Source: Candidatus Bathyarchaeota archaeon
GTDB lineage: Archaea > Thermoproteota > Bathyarchaeia > TCS64
Direction: 5' to 3'
Assembly (NCBI GenBank): GCA_026014815.1
Contig: JAOZHP010000151.1
Location: 123,458-187,457 of the forward strand
Length of the DNA: 64,000 bases
A program made the position numbers and the translations under genes. The notes under the pieces were generated by a model. It was not told the DNA's origin and searched no databases. It worked only from the letters and a program-made list of their open reading frames with translations. This document shows positions 1 to 8,710 of the stretch, in pieces (position 1 is the first letter of the stretch; each line of letters opens with the position of its first letter).

Positions 1-87
1 GACTTCCTAGGCGAAGAGCTTGATATCATCGTTGTCGGAGCTCAACGCGGCGCCCTCATCTCCTCAAAGTCTCTGCCCTCGTACTGA
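1..87 (+). CDS. 3' end of an unidentified protein (cut by window edge)
   Basis: Frame 1 is open from the first base to a TGA at 85-87. It encodes the last 28 residues of a protein, with a hydrophobic strand (LDIIVVGAQRGALI) and a short polar tail. Codon use resembles the neighbouring genes. No family can be named from so short a tail. It runs in the same direction as the folC-like gene, but a TATA-like box separates the two, so they are probably transcribed separately. Confidence 0.5.
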   Translation, partial: DFLGEELDIIVVGAQRGALISSKSLPSY

Positions 88-189
88 AGATGAACGCCGA
101 ACATGGGTGTATCAAACTTCAAACAATCACATGGATTAGCGTGAACACGGTTTTTAACGTATGTCTATGCACATGGTGTGTAATCTAGA

Positions 190-197
190 TTATATAA
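190..197 (+). promoter_or_regulatory. TATA-like box for the folC gene
   Basis: TTATATAA lies about 46 bases before the TTG at 240 and would place transcription start near base 219. The GTG at 216 would then fall at or before the transcript start. The TTG at 240, with GGTGA at 231-235, would sit in a leader of about 20 bases. Confidence 0.5.
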
Positions 198-239
198 TGG
201 AAGTACTCTTACTCCGTGGATAATCCCGGCGGTGAATCC

Positions 240-1538
240 TTGAACTACGATGAGGCCTTGGAGTGGGTGTTCAACGTCCGTCGGTTCGGCCCTAAACGGA
301 CCTTGATACCCACAAGGAAGATACTCGATCTCCTCGGGAGGCCGCAGGATAGCTTCAAGATAATTCATATTGGAGGCACCAACGGCAAAGGCAGCACAAG
401 CGCCATGACCGCGTCCATACTTCAAGCCGAGGGTTACAAAGTTGGCCTCTTCACCTCGCCTCATCTTGAGGTCTTCAAGGAGCGAGTCAAAGTAAACGGC
501 GAGATGATACCCGGTGACGATGTAGCGCGGCTACTGTCTGCTATTCGCCCTCTTTTCGAGGAGATGCTGGGTTACTCTGAGTCTATGCCCCTCCGGTTCT
601 TCGACATCGTCACCGCCATGGCGCTCATGTACTTCAAGGAGCAGCGTGTGGACTACGCGGTGCTTGAGGTGGGCCTCGGTGGGAGACTGGACGCGACGAC
701 TGTAGTAGACCCCCTCGTATCGGTTATCACGAACATCGGATTCGAGCATACAAACATCCTCGGCGACACGTTGGAGGAGATCGCCCACGAGAAGGCTGGC
801 ATCATCAAGGAGGATAGGATTCTGGTGACCGCTACACAGGACGAACTGGTCTTCAATGTGTTCAAGGAGACGGCTGACAGTCTCAACAGTGAGGTGGTAA
901 GGATCGGATACGATACCATGTATCAGAGGTTTGGCTCCACGTTGACGGGGCAGACCTTCAGTCTCTGCAGCCTCTCAGGGGAGTACAGCGAGTTGTATAT
1001 ACCGCTTCTGGGGGACCACCAAGTCATGAACGCCGCAACGGCGGTAGCGGCGGTGGAGTCACTGAGTAAATACGGCGTAACCATCACCGAGAAAGGAGTC
1101 AAGGAGGGGCTCCGAAGAGTCTACTGGCCCGGAAGACTTGAGATAATCAAGACAGAGCCACTGGTTGTGTTGGACTGCGCCAAGGACGCTGAGGCAACCG
1201 AAGCGGTCAGGGAGACCATAACCAGAGACTTCACGTATCAGCGTCTAATCGCCGTCGTGAGCATCTCATCGGACAAGAACATCCCCGGCATGATGATGAA
1301 CATCAGCATGATCGCGGATCACGTCATACTCACCACTCACCGCGTCATGGGTAGAGCTGCGGACCCAGAGATACTAGCAGCCGAGGTAAAGAAACACGGC
1401 AAACCCTACGAGATCATACCTGAACAGGAGAAGGCGTTCACCCGGGCCTTGGAGTTAGCGAAGAAACAGGACATGGTTCTTGTCATTGGCTCTGTGTTCC
1501 TTGCGGGGGAGGCAAGGGAGTTCTTGATGGGTCACTGA
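240..1538 (+). CDS. folC: Bifunctional folylpolyglutamate / dihydrofolate synthase (FolC family)
   Basis: ATP-dependent ligase of the Mur/FolC superfamily that adds glutamate to a folate-type pterin; in archaea the substrate may be a modified C1 carrier. The P-loop GGTNGKGSTSAM lies about 45 residues in, followed by TSPHLEVFKER, the GLGGRLDAT motif and NIGFEHTNILG with the HEKAGI segment, which carries metal and carbamylated-lysine ligands in this family. At about 432 residues it has the usual length. I prefer the TTG at 240 (LNYDEALEW matches the normal FolC N-terminus and has GGTGA upstream); GTG 216 is the alternative. It ends 7 bases inside the convergent polysaccharide pyruvyl transferase-like gene. 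Family assignment is firm; the exact substrate is inferred. Confidence 0.9.
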   Translation: MNYDEALEWVFNVRRFGPKRTLIPTRKILDLLGRPQDSFKIIHIGGTNGKGSTSAMTASILQAEGYKVGLFTSPHLEVFKERVKVNGEMIPGDDVARLLSAIRPLFEEMLGYSESMPLRFFDIVTAMALMYFKEQRVDYAVLEVGLGGRLDATTVVDPLVSVITNIGFEHTNILGDTLEEIAHEKAGIIKEDRILVTATQDELVFNVFKETADSLNSEVVRIGYDTMYQRFGSTLTGQTFSLCSLSGEYSELYIPLLGDHQVMNAATAVAAVESLSKYGVTITEKGVKEGLRRVYWPGRLEIIKTEPLVVLDCAKDAEATEAVRETITRDFTYQRLIAVVSISSDKNIPGMMMNISMIADHVILTTHRVMGRAADPEILAAEVKKHGKPYEIIPEQEKAFTRALELAKKQDMVLVIGSVFLAGEAREFLMGH

Positions 1539-2650
1539 GCTTCAAGAAGCATGTTTACTCTAACGGCCTCACCCATTATCCTTCGACGCATCATGTCTAT
1601 CGACTGGTTCATCGTTCTCCTGATGTCTGATGCCTCGTTGAGGGCGTCATCTACCAGCGACGACAACACGTTCAACCCATCGTCTGGGTGGCACAGGTAT
1701 TTCCCGAGGCCCGCTAGCTCCATGAATCCATCTATCTTGCTGTCGTAGCCAACTGTCACCACCGGTACCCTCATCATGGAGGCGAGAATCAGCGAGTGGA
1801 GCCGCAGACCCAGAACAAGGTCAGCGCCCCCGAGGAGGCTGAGTGCTCTCTCGGGTGACTCAGGTCGCGTCATCACGTTCACATCCTTCCGCTTCATCAG
1901 GTTCATGATCCGTTTAATTTCCTGCCTGTCATCATCGCCGACAGCTGTATGAAATGGGATGAACGCAACCTTGTGGGTCTCAGCGACTCTGTCGGCTGCC
2001 TTGGCGATCATGTGCCTTACCTTGTTTATCTTGGCTGGCGTCAAATGTTCATGATAGTGGCTCATATAGTCCGGTGATAGCACTCTGGGGCATATCAGCA
2101 CCGTGGGGTCATCAAACTCGATGACCTTCTCCTCGTCAGCGTCTAGGTAAAGCGCGCTGTCCCCCGTCACCGCGATGGGGCTCCTCGTTAACTGCATCAG
2201 TATCCTCCTGGAGGGGTGGTCCCTCGTCGAGATGAGGCTCGCCCTCATGAGGAGCAGTCGGGTGATCTCTCTTCCTCCCAGGGATGGGAGCGGCTTAACC
2301 CCTACCCCAAATAATATCACTGGTTTCCTCTGTAAGCCTGGGAGCCCCAGATGGATCGCCCTTGAGAGGTGGCCATAATCGTAGATGGGGGTGCCCCCTG
2401 TGACTATGCAGGCGTCGGCCTCACTGAAGACTCGCCTGTAGTCGCGGCTGTCACTTATCAACGTCTTTGGGCTTTGGAGTTGGACAGCGTTCACCCCGCA
2501 TACCCTTTCGGTACGTTTAGGGTCCAAGGAGAGGGCGGTTATCTGGGCCTCCGGTATGGTCTTGCTCAGTATCTCTCTGACGCCGATAAGTGTTGCCTCG
2601 TCGCCGAGGTTGCCTGAGCCGAACCAGCCCCCGAAGACGAGGAGCCTCAA
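1532..2650 (-). CDS. Polysaccharide pyruvyl transferase family protein (CsaB/WcaK-like)
   Basis: Members of this family (PF04230) usually transfer pyruvate from phosphoenolpyruvate to sugars of surface polymers; some have other glycan roles. The N-terminus GGWFGSGNLGDEATL is the typical nucleotide-sugar-type loop, and the C-terminal half has GADLVLGLRLHSLILASM followed by VPVVTVGYDSKI, the family's conserved RxH region. At 372 residues it has normal length. Its start overlaps the stop of the upstream GT4 gene by 4 bases, which implies translational coupling and a shared role in making an envelope glycan. Its 3' end overlaps folC by 7 bases tail to tail. The sugar acceptor cannot be read from the sequence. 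Confidence 0.85.
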   Translation of the reverse strand: MRLLVFGGWFGSGNLGDEATLIGVREILSKTIPEAQITALSLDPKRTERVCGVNAVQLQSPKTLISDSRDYRRVFSEADACIVTGGTPIYDYGHLSRAIHLGLPGLQRKPVILFGVGVKPLPSLGGREITRLLLMRASLISTRDHPSRRILMQLTRSPIAVTGDSALYLDADEEKVIEFDDPTVLICPRVLSPDYMSHYHEHLTPAKINKVRHMIAKAADRVAETHKVAFIPFHTAVGDDDRQEIKRIMNLMKRKDVNVMTRPESPERALSLLGGADLVLGLRLHSLILASMMRVPVVTVGYDSKIDGFMELAGLGKYLCHPDDGLNVLSSLVDDALNEASDIRRTMNQSIDMMRRRIMGEAVRVNMLLEAQ

Positions 2651-3768
2651 CGGTTCCCCTCCAGTAAATTCTCGTAGACCTTGATGTGCCTGTCAATTAC
2701 CTTATCGACGTGGTACAAGTTCTCCACGAGGCGTCGCCCCTCCCTGCCTTTCCGTGTTCTATCCTTATCTTCCAGACAGTATCTGATGGCGGAAGCATAG
2801 TCGTCACCAGTGACATGATACCCATACTTCTTCGTGAGGCCGTCAGGGTTCTCGCCGCTGATAATGGGGGTCTCGTGGGCGAGGGCCTCAAGGAAGCTCA
2901 CCGGAAGAGCTTCCCTGATGCTGGTGTTCACCAACGCCCAGCTCTCGGCGAGTATACGTGATTTTTCCTCCTCCGAGACAAACCCAGTGAGAACAAGATT
3001 AGGAATATCCCTGTATCTCTCCCTGAGTTCATGGTCCTTCAATGCGTCGTGGCTATGTCCCATCGCAATGAACCTGACATCCGGGAACATTCTGGATTGT
3101 TCAAAGAACAGCTCTACTCGTTTCTGGGGGTCCCACCGTGCTAAGAAGCACACCTGAGGCTGAGAACTCTTCTCGACGCTACCCCCATATATGGGCACTG
3201 GGTTGGGTAGAAACCCGATGGGCTTGGAGATGTTGAAGAGTTTCCTTGCTTTCGTGACGAGGAAGTGTGCCTGAGAGAAAAGTGCGTCAGCGCCATTGCA
3301 GGCGTGTGATAACAGTCTTCGCTCCGCCTCTATTCTGGCTCTGTGAACAGGTGTGAGCCTGTACCTTGGCTCCACTTTGGCGATTCTTCGCCACTCTCGT
3401 TCGTCGTAGGGGTCCTGGAAAGTTATGATGTGAAGCTTGCTCGGTGAAGTGCGTTGAGCTACTATAGTGTTGTAGCTTACAGCTTGGCTGTGGTAGATAT
3501 CCGCGTCAGCTTCCCTGTAGGAACCCAGGCTAGCTGCTCTGGAGGCGAACGCTTTCAGCAGGTGTGGATACCCAGTGTATGGCTCGTATCCTATGACCTT
3601 CACCTCATCGATCCATTCCACGGGAGGCTGTCCTTTTCTCCTTGGTGTGACCACACAGACATCAATGCCTCTCTCAGCAAGCCCGGTGGAAAGGGTCCTC
3701 GTCAGGTACCCGAAGCCACCGTGGGTCCCCCATGCGAAGAACTCTGGTGAAACGTAACAGATCTTCAA
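2647..3768 (-). CDS. Glycosyltransferase family 4
   Basis: GT-B-fold retaining glycosyltransferase that uses a nucleotide sugar. The N-terminal domain starts MKICYVSPEFF and has GGFGYLTRTLSTGLAERG, the loop that contacts the acceptor. The C-terminal domain has VCFLARWDPQKRVELFF, the LTGFVSEEEK segment and SIREALPVSFLEALAHETP, the EX7E donor-binding region. At 373 residues it has normal length. The start is TTG at 3768; a TATA-like AAATATATT at 3789-3797 lies at leaderless distance. It overlaps the downstream pyruvyl transferase-like gene by 4 bases, so the two form an operon, probably for surface polysaccharide or glycoprotein decoration. Confidence 0.9.
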   Translation of the reverse strand: MKICYVSPEFFAWGTHGGFGYLTRTLSTGLAERGIDVCVVTPRRKGQPPVEWIDEVKVIGYEPYTGYPHLLKAFASRAASLGSYREADADIYHSQAVSYNTIVAQRTSPSKLHIITFQDPYDEREWRRIAKVEPRYRLTPVHRARIEAERRLLSHACNGADALFSQAHFLVTKARKLFNISKPIGFLPNPVPIYGGSVEKSSQPQVCFLARWDPQKRVELFFEQSRMFPDVRFIAMGHSHDALKDHELRERYRDIPNLVLTGFVSEEEKSRILAESWALVNTSIREALPVSFLEALAHETPIISGENPDGLTKKYGYHVTGDDYASAIRYCLEDKDRTRKGREGRRLVENLYHVDKVIDRHIKVYENLLEGNR

Positions 3769-3854
3769 GGCGGTTCATCCATTAACAAATCTAATATATT
3801 TAACTGTCAAATAAACATGTAACTTATTTATGAAAAAGATGGTGAGGTTGACGT

Positions 3855-4793
3855 ATGGCTCACAGAGCAAGCCTCGTGGTCCCTGTTCACAACGAGGCGG
3901 ACCTCCTAAGTAGAAACACGGAGAGATTAACAGAGTACCTACGAGGCCAGTTGACCGAGTTCGAGATAATTTTAGTAGAAAATGGTAGCGTCGATGAGAC
4001 GAACAGCATCGCTCTTGAGCTCTGTGACCGCTTACCTGAGGTGCGGCTCATCGAGCTCCCTGAGCCCAGTCTCGCGGAGGCATTGAAGACGGGCGTAAGG
4101 GACGCAGTCCACGATAAAGTCGTCTACTTTCCCATCGATCTTTCGGTGAACCTTGACTTCATCCCTGAGAGCGTTAGGCTCCTCGATGAGTATGATCTCG
4201 TGGTAGGCTCCAAGAGGCTTCGTGAAGGAGTTGATAACCGGTCGTTTACACGTCGATGGCTCAGTAAAGGCTACCATGGCTTGGTTCGGCTTATCTATCG
4301 GACGGGGCTCACAGACACTACGTGTGTGAAAGCTTACAGACGAGGCAACCTTCTAGGCGTCTTAGGGGAGGTTCCCTCGAGCAGTCAGGTCTTTGAGACC
4401 GAGCTTCTCGTTGAGGCTCAGAGGCAAGGTCTTAGATTAATCGAGATTCCTGTGACTGTGAACGATGACAGGGTGAGCCGTCAACCCATAGGTGTGAAGG
4501 TTAAGGCTAAGCTAAGAGACCTCCTCTCCATCCGTTTAGACCTCCTAGCTTTCATACTTGGGGGTACACTCACAGGGTCAGGTGTAATTCTACTGGTAGG
4601 TTTGTCGCTGGATAAAGTAACGTCGGGATACACCGGATTCCTGAACCCGTACAGTTACCTGCTTTCCATCTTGCTGGTTACCTCGGGGTTCCAGTTCCTC
4701 GTTTTCGGGTTGATGGCCACGCTTTTACTGCAGTTGAGGCGATCAGTGGAGTCCAGGTTGAGCGAGGAAAAACGAGAAAAGAAGACAAAATAG
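3855..4793 (+). CDS. Family 2 glycosyltransferase with C-terminal membrane anchor (DPM1/DPG-like)
   Basis: GT-A transferase resembling dolichyl-phosphate sugar synthases, which load a sugar on a lipid phosphate at the inner membrane face. The N-terminus has ASLVVPVHNEADLL and VENGSVDETNSIA (nucleotide-sugar site). Around residue 90 the usual DxD region reads FPIDLSVNLDFI, a weaker form of the motif. Two hydrophobic stretches close the protein (about residues 230-255 and 268-295) and end in a basic tail, so it is probably anchored by its C-terminus. It starts at ATG 3855 after GGTGAGG. It is divergent from the GT4 operon, so this end of the window is a small envelope-glycan locus. Confidence 0.85.
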   Translation: MAHRASLVVPVHNEADLLSRNTERLTEYLRGQLTEFEIILVENGSVDETNSIALELCDRLPEVRLIELPEPSLAEALKTGVRDAVHDKVVYFPIDLSVNLDFIPESVRLLDEYDLVVGSKRLREGVDNRSFTRRWLSKGYHGLVRLIYRTGLTDTTCVKAYRRGNLLGVLGEVPSSSQVFETELLVEAQRQGLRLIEIPVTVNDDRVSRQPIGVKVKAKLRDLLSIRLDLLAFILGGTLTGSGVILLVGLSLDKVTSGYTGFLNPYSYLLSILLVTSGFQFLVFGLMATLLLQLRRSVESRLSEEKREKKTK

Positions 4794-4800
4794 GGTAACT

Positions 4801-4808
4801 CATATATT
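4801..4808 (+). promoter_or_regulatory. TATA-like box for the mscS gene
   Basis: CATATATT is centred about 27 bases before the ATG at 4832, the spacing expected for a leaderless archaeal transcript. No Shine-Dalgarno sequence precedes the ATG, in agreement with this. Confidence 0.5.
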
Positions 4809-4831
4809 CTAGTTTGTGAAACCAGCGATAC

Positions 4832-5614
4832 ATGTACGAGTTGCCTCTCGATTTCATGATGACTAAAGCCTGGAGCCTAGCCTACTCCATAGCGGCGCTG
4901 ATAGTGATCTCGGTAGTCTATCGAGTCATTGTGCGGTTCATGGTTGACAAGGGCTCTGAGATTGGACTAGAGCCACATGTAATGAACGCGATGAAGCTGG
5001 TCGTCAGGGTAGTAGCAATCATCATAGCGTTCACAACGGTCTTCACGATGTTCGATCTGCCTACAGATCTTTTCGTGGGGGCCTCGGCGTTGCTGGGCGC
5101 AGCGTTGGGTTTCGGTAGCAGCCAGACCATCAACAACATCGTAGCAGGTTTCTACGTCCTCTTTAGTCAGCCTTTCAAGGTGAAAGACTACGTCAAGATA
5201 GGTGATTTGGAGGGTCAGGTAGAGGAGATAAGCATCAACTACACCAGTCTCTACACGCCTTCTTTTAACTTGTTGAAGGTGCCCAACACTCAGGTACTGG
5301 GAAGCAGGATACTGAACATGACCCATGAGGGATACATCAGGTACACGTACAAGATGAGCTTCAGTCACGACTTCTCTGAGTCCCAGTTAACCGAGGAGGT
5401 TCTGGAGCCCGCGATTAAGGAGTTCCAGCGTGACCACGGCGATGGAGAGCTAAGGTCACCGGAAGCATACCTTAAATCGGTGAATCGTCTGGAGAAAGCG
5501 TATATAATCAGGCTCTTCATCCCGAAGGGCAACGCCAAGATGCTGTATACAACTGAACCTGAGCTCACCAAGTATATCATGAGGCACTACGATAAGCTGA
5601 AGACATCCGTCTAA
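4832..5614 (+). CDS. mscS: Small-conductance mechanosensitive channel, MscS family
   Basis: Membrane channel that opens under membrane tension and releases solutes on osmotic downshock. Three hydrophobic segments lie in the first half (about residues 12-35, 48-72 and 78-108). The third is the pore helix with the small-residue pattern ASALLGAALGFGSSQTINN, followed by GFYVLFSQPFKVKDYVKIG, the most conserved MscS stretch. The C-terminal half is the cytoplasmic beta/alpha domain. At 260 residues it is close to the minimal MscS core. A TATA box at leaderless distance supports the ATG. Gene order suggests a single transcription unit. Confidence 0.93.
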   Translation: MYELPLDFMMTKAWSLAYSIAALIVISVVYRVIVRFMVDKGSEIGLEPHVMNAMKLVVRVVAIIIAFTTVFTMFDLPTDLFVGASALLGAALGFGSSQTINNIVAGFYVLFSQPFKVKDYVKIGDLEGQVEEISINYTSLYTPSFNLLKVPNTQVLGSRILNMTHEGYIRYTYKMSFSHDFSESQLTEEVLEPAIKEFQRDHGDGELRSPEAYLKSVNRLEKAYIIRLFIPKGNAKMLYTTEPELTKYIMRHYDKLKTSV

Positions 5615-5695
5615 ACCCTCATCTTTTCTCTGTTTTTCACATCATTGTCGAGGTGCATAGGTATGCGTTTCGATTTTTCTTCACGATCTACGAAT

Positions 5696-5706
5696 CTTTT
5701 TATGCT
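5696..5706 (+). promoter_or_regulatory. TATA-like box for the first polyferredoxin-AOR pair
   Basis: An AT-rich TTTTTATG segment lies about 45 bases before the TTG start at 5747. It would give a leader of roughly 20 bases containing GGTGA at 5736-5740. Confidence 0.4.
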
Positions 5707-5746
5707 CTACCACAGGATACCATGACGTACATTCTGGTGAAGAAAA

Positions 5747-6271
5747 TTGGTTAAACCTATCTGGATATCAAGGGACTACGACGCCTGTTCAGGGTGCAGA
5801 CGCTGTGAGCTTGCTTGCAGCATACACCACGAGGGCTGGATGTGGCCCGAGGCTTCAAGAGTACGCGTCTTCATGCCCTTCCCGGGCCTGGAGGTTCCCC
5901 ATCTATGCTCACAGTGTCAGGACTATCCCTGCATTGAGAGTTGCAAGTTCGACGCGTTATCAATCGACCCCGATACGGACGCCGTCATCGTTGACCGTGA
6001 GGCGTGCACAAGCTGTGGATTATGCATCACGGCGTGCCCAGGCACAGTGCCTACCCTGCACCCAGGGGACAACAAGGCAAACATATGTGACCTATGCGGC
6101 GGTGAACCCAAGTGCGTTGAAGTCTGTGTAGAGGCGGGATACAACGCGTTGACCATCGTGCACGAAGAGCCAAACATACACAGAAAGCTGTACAGCAGAA
6201 ACCCTGTTGATACAGCCAGGGACCTAGCAGTGAAAATGTTCGGTGAAAAAGGACTGGAGGTTATAGAGTAA
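5747..6271 (+). CDS. Four-cluster [4Fe-4S] polyferredoxin, AOR electron-transfer subunit (AorA/BamC-like)
   Basis: Electron carrier with sixteen cysteines in four groups: CSGCRRCELAC (about residue 15), CSQCQDYPCIESC, CTSCGLCITAC and CDLCGGEPKCVEVC. This layout matches the small subunits that sit beside AOR-type tungsten enzymes (AorA of AorAB, BamC beside BamB, YdhY beside YdhV). It most likely wires the tungsten site of the next gene to a ferredoxin or other acceptor. The start is TTG at 5747 with GGTGA 6 bases upstream. Its TAA overlaps the ATG of the AOR gene by one base, so the two are coupled. A close paralogue at 8192 heads a second copy of the pair. Confidence 0.88.
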   Translation: MVKPIWISRDYDACSGCRRCELACSIHHEGWMWPEASRVRVFMPFPGLEVPHLCSQCQDYPCIESCKFDALSIDPDTDAVIVDREACTSCGLCITACPGTVPTLHPGDNKANICDLCGGEPKCVEVCVEAGYNALTIVHEEPNIHRKLYSRNPVDTARDLAVKMFGEKGLEVIE

Positions 6272-8136
6272 TGCCTGGTGGATATGCTGGAAAGTGGCTT
6301 GAGGTAGACCTCAGCAAGGACAAGATCGAGGAAGTAACCTATAGCGACAAGATACTTGAGCAGTACTTTGGCGGCAGAGGACTCGCCGCCAAGATCGCTT
6401 GGGACAAGGTAGGCGATAAATGGTCCGAGATGGATCCACTGGCCCCTGAGTCACCACTCATGGTGTATACAGGCCCCATGACTGCCATCTACCCCGGTAC
6501 AAGAATCTGTGTTAGCGGTAAGAGCCCAGTAAGCATGGGCACAGTAGGCTCAACAGCAGCCACAGAGCTCGCAAACGAGATGAAGAGCGCAGGCTACGAC
6601 GGAGTCACCTTCATGGGCAAGGCAGACAAACCTGTTTACCTACTCATCACGGACAACAGCGCCGAGCTAGTTGACGCCAGTCACCTTTGGGGACTCGACG
6701 GCGAGAAGACACTCATCAAGCTGAATAAGGAGGTCACAGATGAGCTTACGAAGCGAAAACCCAACGTGGGTCTCTGGAAGGACCCCGGTATGATATACAT
6801 TGGTCCAGCTGGAGAGAACCTGATCAGGAACGCCGCGGTTCTGGCAAAGATCTGCCACGCCGCAGGTTACGGTGGCTACGGTAGCCTTATGGGTAGTAAA
6901 AACTTGAAGGCGGTCGTCGCCAAGGGAAGAGGAACGCTCCCTGTGGTAGATGCACCTGAGGCAACGATACTCCTCTGGAAAAAGACCCACGAGCACCTCA
7001 TGGCGAGGAGCGCGATGAGGCGGCAGGGAACAGGGTACGCTGGCTACGCTGTTGGCGCTGACACGAGCAGCGAGCCCATCAGGAACTGGCAGGAGGAGTG
7101 GCACGACGAGAAGAGTTTCGGTGGACCCATGTTCGAGACCCGGTTCTGGGTCAAGAAGAAGTGGGCAGACTTCAACTGCACAACCAACTGCATGAAGGTA
7201 AGCTGCATCAAAACAGGTCCATGGAAGGGCGACATCACTGACATGCCTGACTATGAGCTACAGGCATACTGTGGAACCAACTTCGGTATCTTCGACCCTG
7301 AAGCAAACATTCACCTCAGTGCTCTGGCAGACCAACTGGGACACAGCGGAATCAACGGACCCAATACAGCCGGTTTCGCCGTAGAACTACATCAACGAGG
7401 AATCCTCAGCGACGAAGACTTCGGCTTCAAACCCAAGTGGGGCGACGTCGAGACCTTTGACAAGATCCTCAGGATGATGGCTTATAGGGAAGGCATAGGT
7501 GATGTGCTGGCTGAAGGTACATACAAGGCTGCTTTCCTCATCGCTAAGATGAAGGGCAAGAAACCGGAGGAGCTCCTAAAGTACGCTGTACATGTGAAGG
7601 GCATCGAGGTAGGGGCCCACGGCACACGAAGTGACGCCGACTATACTCACGACATCAGCTACGCTGCGAGCGTACAGGGAGGAGACCACACGAGTGTAGC
7701 CAGTGACGGTTACAACGACATGAGTGGAGCGGTCTTCACTGATAGCGCGGTCTTCTGTAACTTTACGTATTATGGTGTGCCTCAGAGCCTTGTATTTGAC
7801 TTCGCTAAGGCTATCACAGGGTTCCCCATGACCCTCCACGGCTGGCGGTCAGTTACAGGTCCAAGGATCGTGACACTGCAGAAAGCTTTGCTAATGATGG
7901 GAGGACCCGGCCTCAAGTGGGAGCCCATCAAGGACGATGACAACCCACCGAGGTTCTATGAGCCGCTGCCGAGTGGACCTTACAAGGGTAAGACCACCGA
8001 CAAGGCCGTCGTTGACCAGAAGCTGCAGGCATACTTCGATACCCTTGGCTGGGACAACCGTGGCATCCCCACGAAGGAGACCCTGAAGAAACTTGACCTT
8101 GCCTTCCTAGAGAAGAGCATGGCCAAGCTCAGGTAA
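6271..8136 (+). CDS. Aldehyde ferredoxin oxidoreductase family tungsten enzyme, copy 1
   Basis: Tungsten-bis-pyranopterin oxidoreductase of the AOR family. The start MPGGYAGKWLEVDL, GGRGLAAKI and the TGPMTAIYPGTRICVSGKSP segment form the AOR N-terminal cofactor-binding domain. The cluster ligands appear as CTTNCMKVSC near residue 302 (CX3CX4C) with a distal Cys in SAVFCNF; canonical AOR has CX2CX3C plus a distal Cys. GGDHTS may be the catalytic His region. At 621 residues it has normal length. Translationally coupled to its polyferredoxin, it looks like an AorAB- or BamBC-type complex. The substrate is unknown: aldehyde oxidation, carboxylic acid reduction or an aryl-CoA reaction are all possible. 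Confidence 0.88.
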   Translation: MPGGYAGKWLEVDLSKDKIEEVTYSDKILEQYFGGRGLAAKIAWDKVGDKWSEMDPLAPESPLMVYTGPMTAIYPGTRICVSGKSPVSMGTVGSTAATELANEMKSAGYDGVTFMGKADKPVYLLITDNSAELVDASHLWGLDGEKTLIKLNKEVTDELTKRKPNVGLWKDPGMIYIGPAGENLIRNAAVLAKICHAAGYGGYGSLMGSKNLKAVVAKGRGTLPVVDAPEATILLWKKTHEHLMARSAMRRQGTGYAGYAVGADTSSEPIRNWQEEWHDEKSFGGPMFETRFWVKKKWADFNCTTNCMKVSCIKTGPWKGDITDMPDYELQAYCGTNFGIFDPEANIHLSALADQLGHSGINGPNTAGFAVELHQRGILSDEDFGFKPKWGDVETFDKILRMMAYREGIGDVLAEGTYKAAFLIAKMKGKKPEELLKYAVHVKGIEVGAHGTRSDADYTHDISYAASVQGGDHTSVASDGYNDMSGAVFTDSAVFCNFTYYGVPQSLVFDFAKAITGFPMTLHGWRSVTGPRIVTLQKALLMMGGPGLKWEPIKDDDNPPRFYEPLPSGPYKGKTTDKAVVDQKLQAYFDTLGWDNRGIPTKETLKKLDLAFLEKSMAKLR

Positions 8137-8191
8137 CCTTCTCTTCTTTTTACCAAAAGTTTCTTCAAACCATGTCTTCCAGTATTTTTTA

Positions 8192-8710
8192 ATGACTTCT
8201 ATCTGGATTGTACGAGACTATGAGAACTGTTCAGGCTGCAGGCGCTGTGAGTTAGCGTGTAGCTTCCATCACGAGGGCTGGATGTGGCCTGAGGCATCAA
8301 GAGTTCGCGTTTTCATGCCCTTCCCTGGAGTAGAGGTACCTCACCTCTGTGCTCAATGCGACGATTATCCCTGCGTCGAGAGCTGCCCAGTGGACGCGTT
8401 ATCAGTTGACGCGGACACCACGGCAGTCATCGTTGATAGAGATGCCTGCACCAGCTGTGGAGCATGCTACAGAGCCTGCCCAGGGACGGTTCCCTTCCTT
8501 CACCCCGCAGATAACAAAGCCACCATATGTGATCTCTGCGGAGGAGACCCCGAGTGCGTCAAGGTCTGCAAGGAGGCCGGTTACAACTGCTTGAGGCTAG
8601 TCCACGAGGGAATGAGCCCCAACAGAAAGCTCTTCTCCAGGAACCCCATCGAGGTAGCCAAAGACCTCGCCGTAAAGATGTTCGGCGAGAAAGGCGAAGA
8701 GGTGATATGA
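8192..8710 (+). CDS. Four-cluster [4Fe-4S] polyferredoxin, copy 2 (AorA/BamC-like)
   Basis: Paralogue of the protein at 5747-6271, nearly colinear over its full 172 residues and with the same four cysteine groups (CSGCRRCELAC, CAQCDDYPCVESC, CTSCGACYRACP, CDLCGGDPECVKVC). It should carry electrons for the AOR that follows. The start is the ATG at 8192, directly after a T-rich run. The gene ends in ATGATGA at 8707-8713, overlapping or touching the next start, so the pair is coupled. The second cluster has a regular SCPVDAL spacing where copy 1 has SCKFDAL, a small divergence between the two. Confidence 0.88.
   Translation: MTSIWIVRDYENCSGCRRCELACSFHHEGWMWPEASRVRVFMPFPGVEVPHLCAQCDDYPCVESCPVDALSVDADTTAVIVDRDACTSCGACYRACPGTVPFLHPADNKATICDLCGGDPECVKVCKEAGYNCLRLVHEGMSPNRKLFSRNPIEVAKDLAVKMFGEKGEEVI

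Noticed and set aside
8554..8709. N-terminal extension of the second AOR (open frame from 8554)
   Set aside because: It is the out-of-frame reading of the ferredoxin gene and has no similarity to AOR; the true start is ATG 8710 (or 8707).
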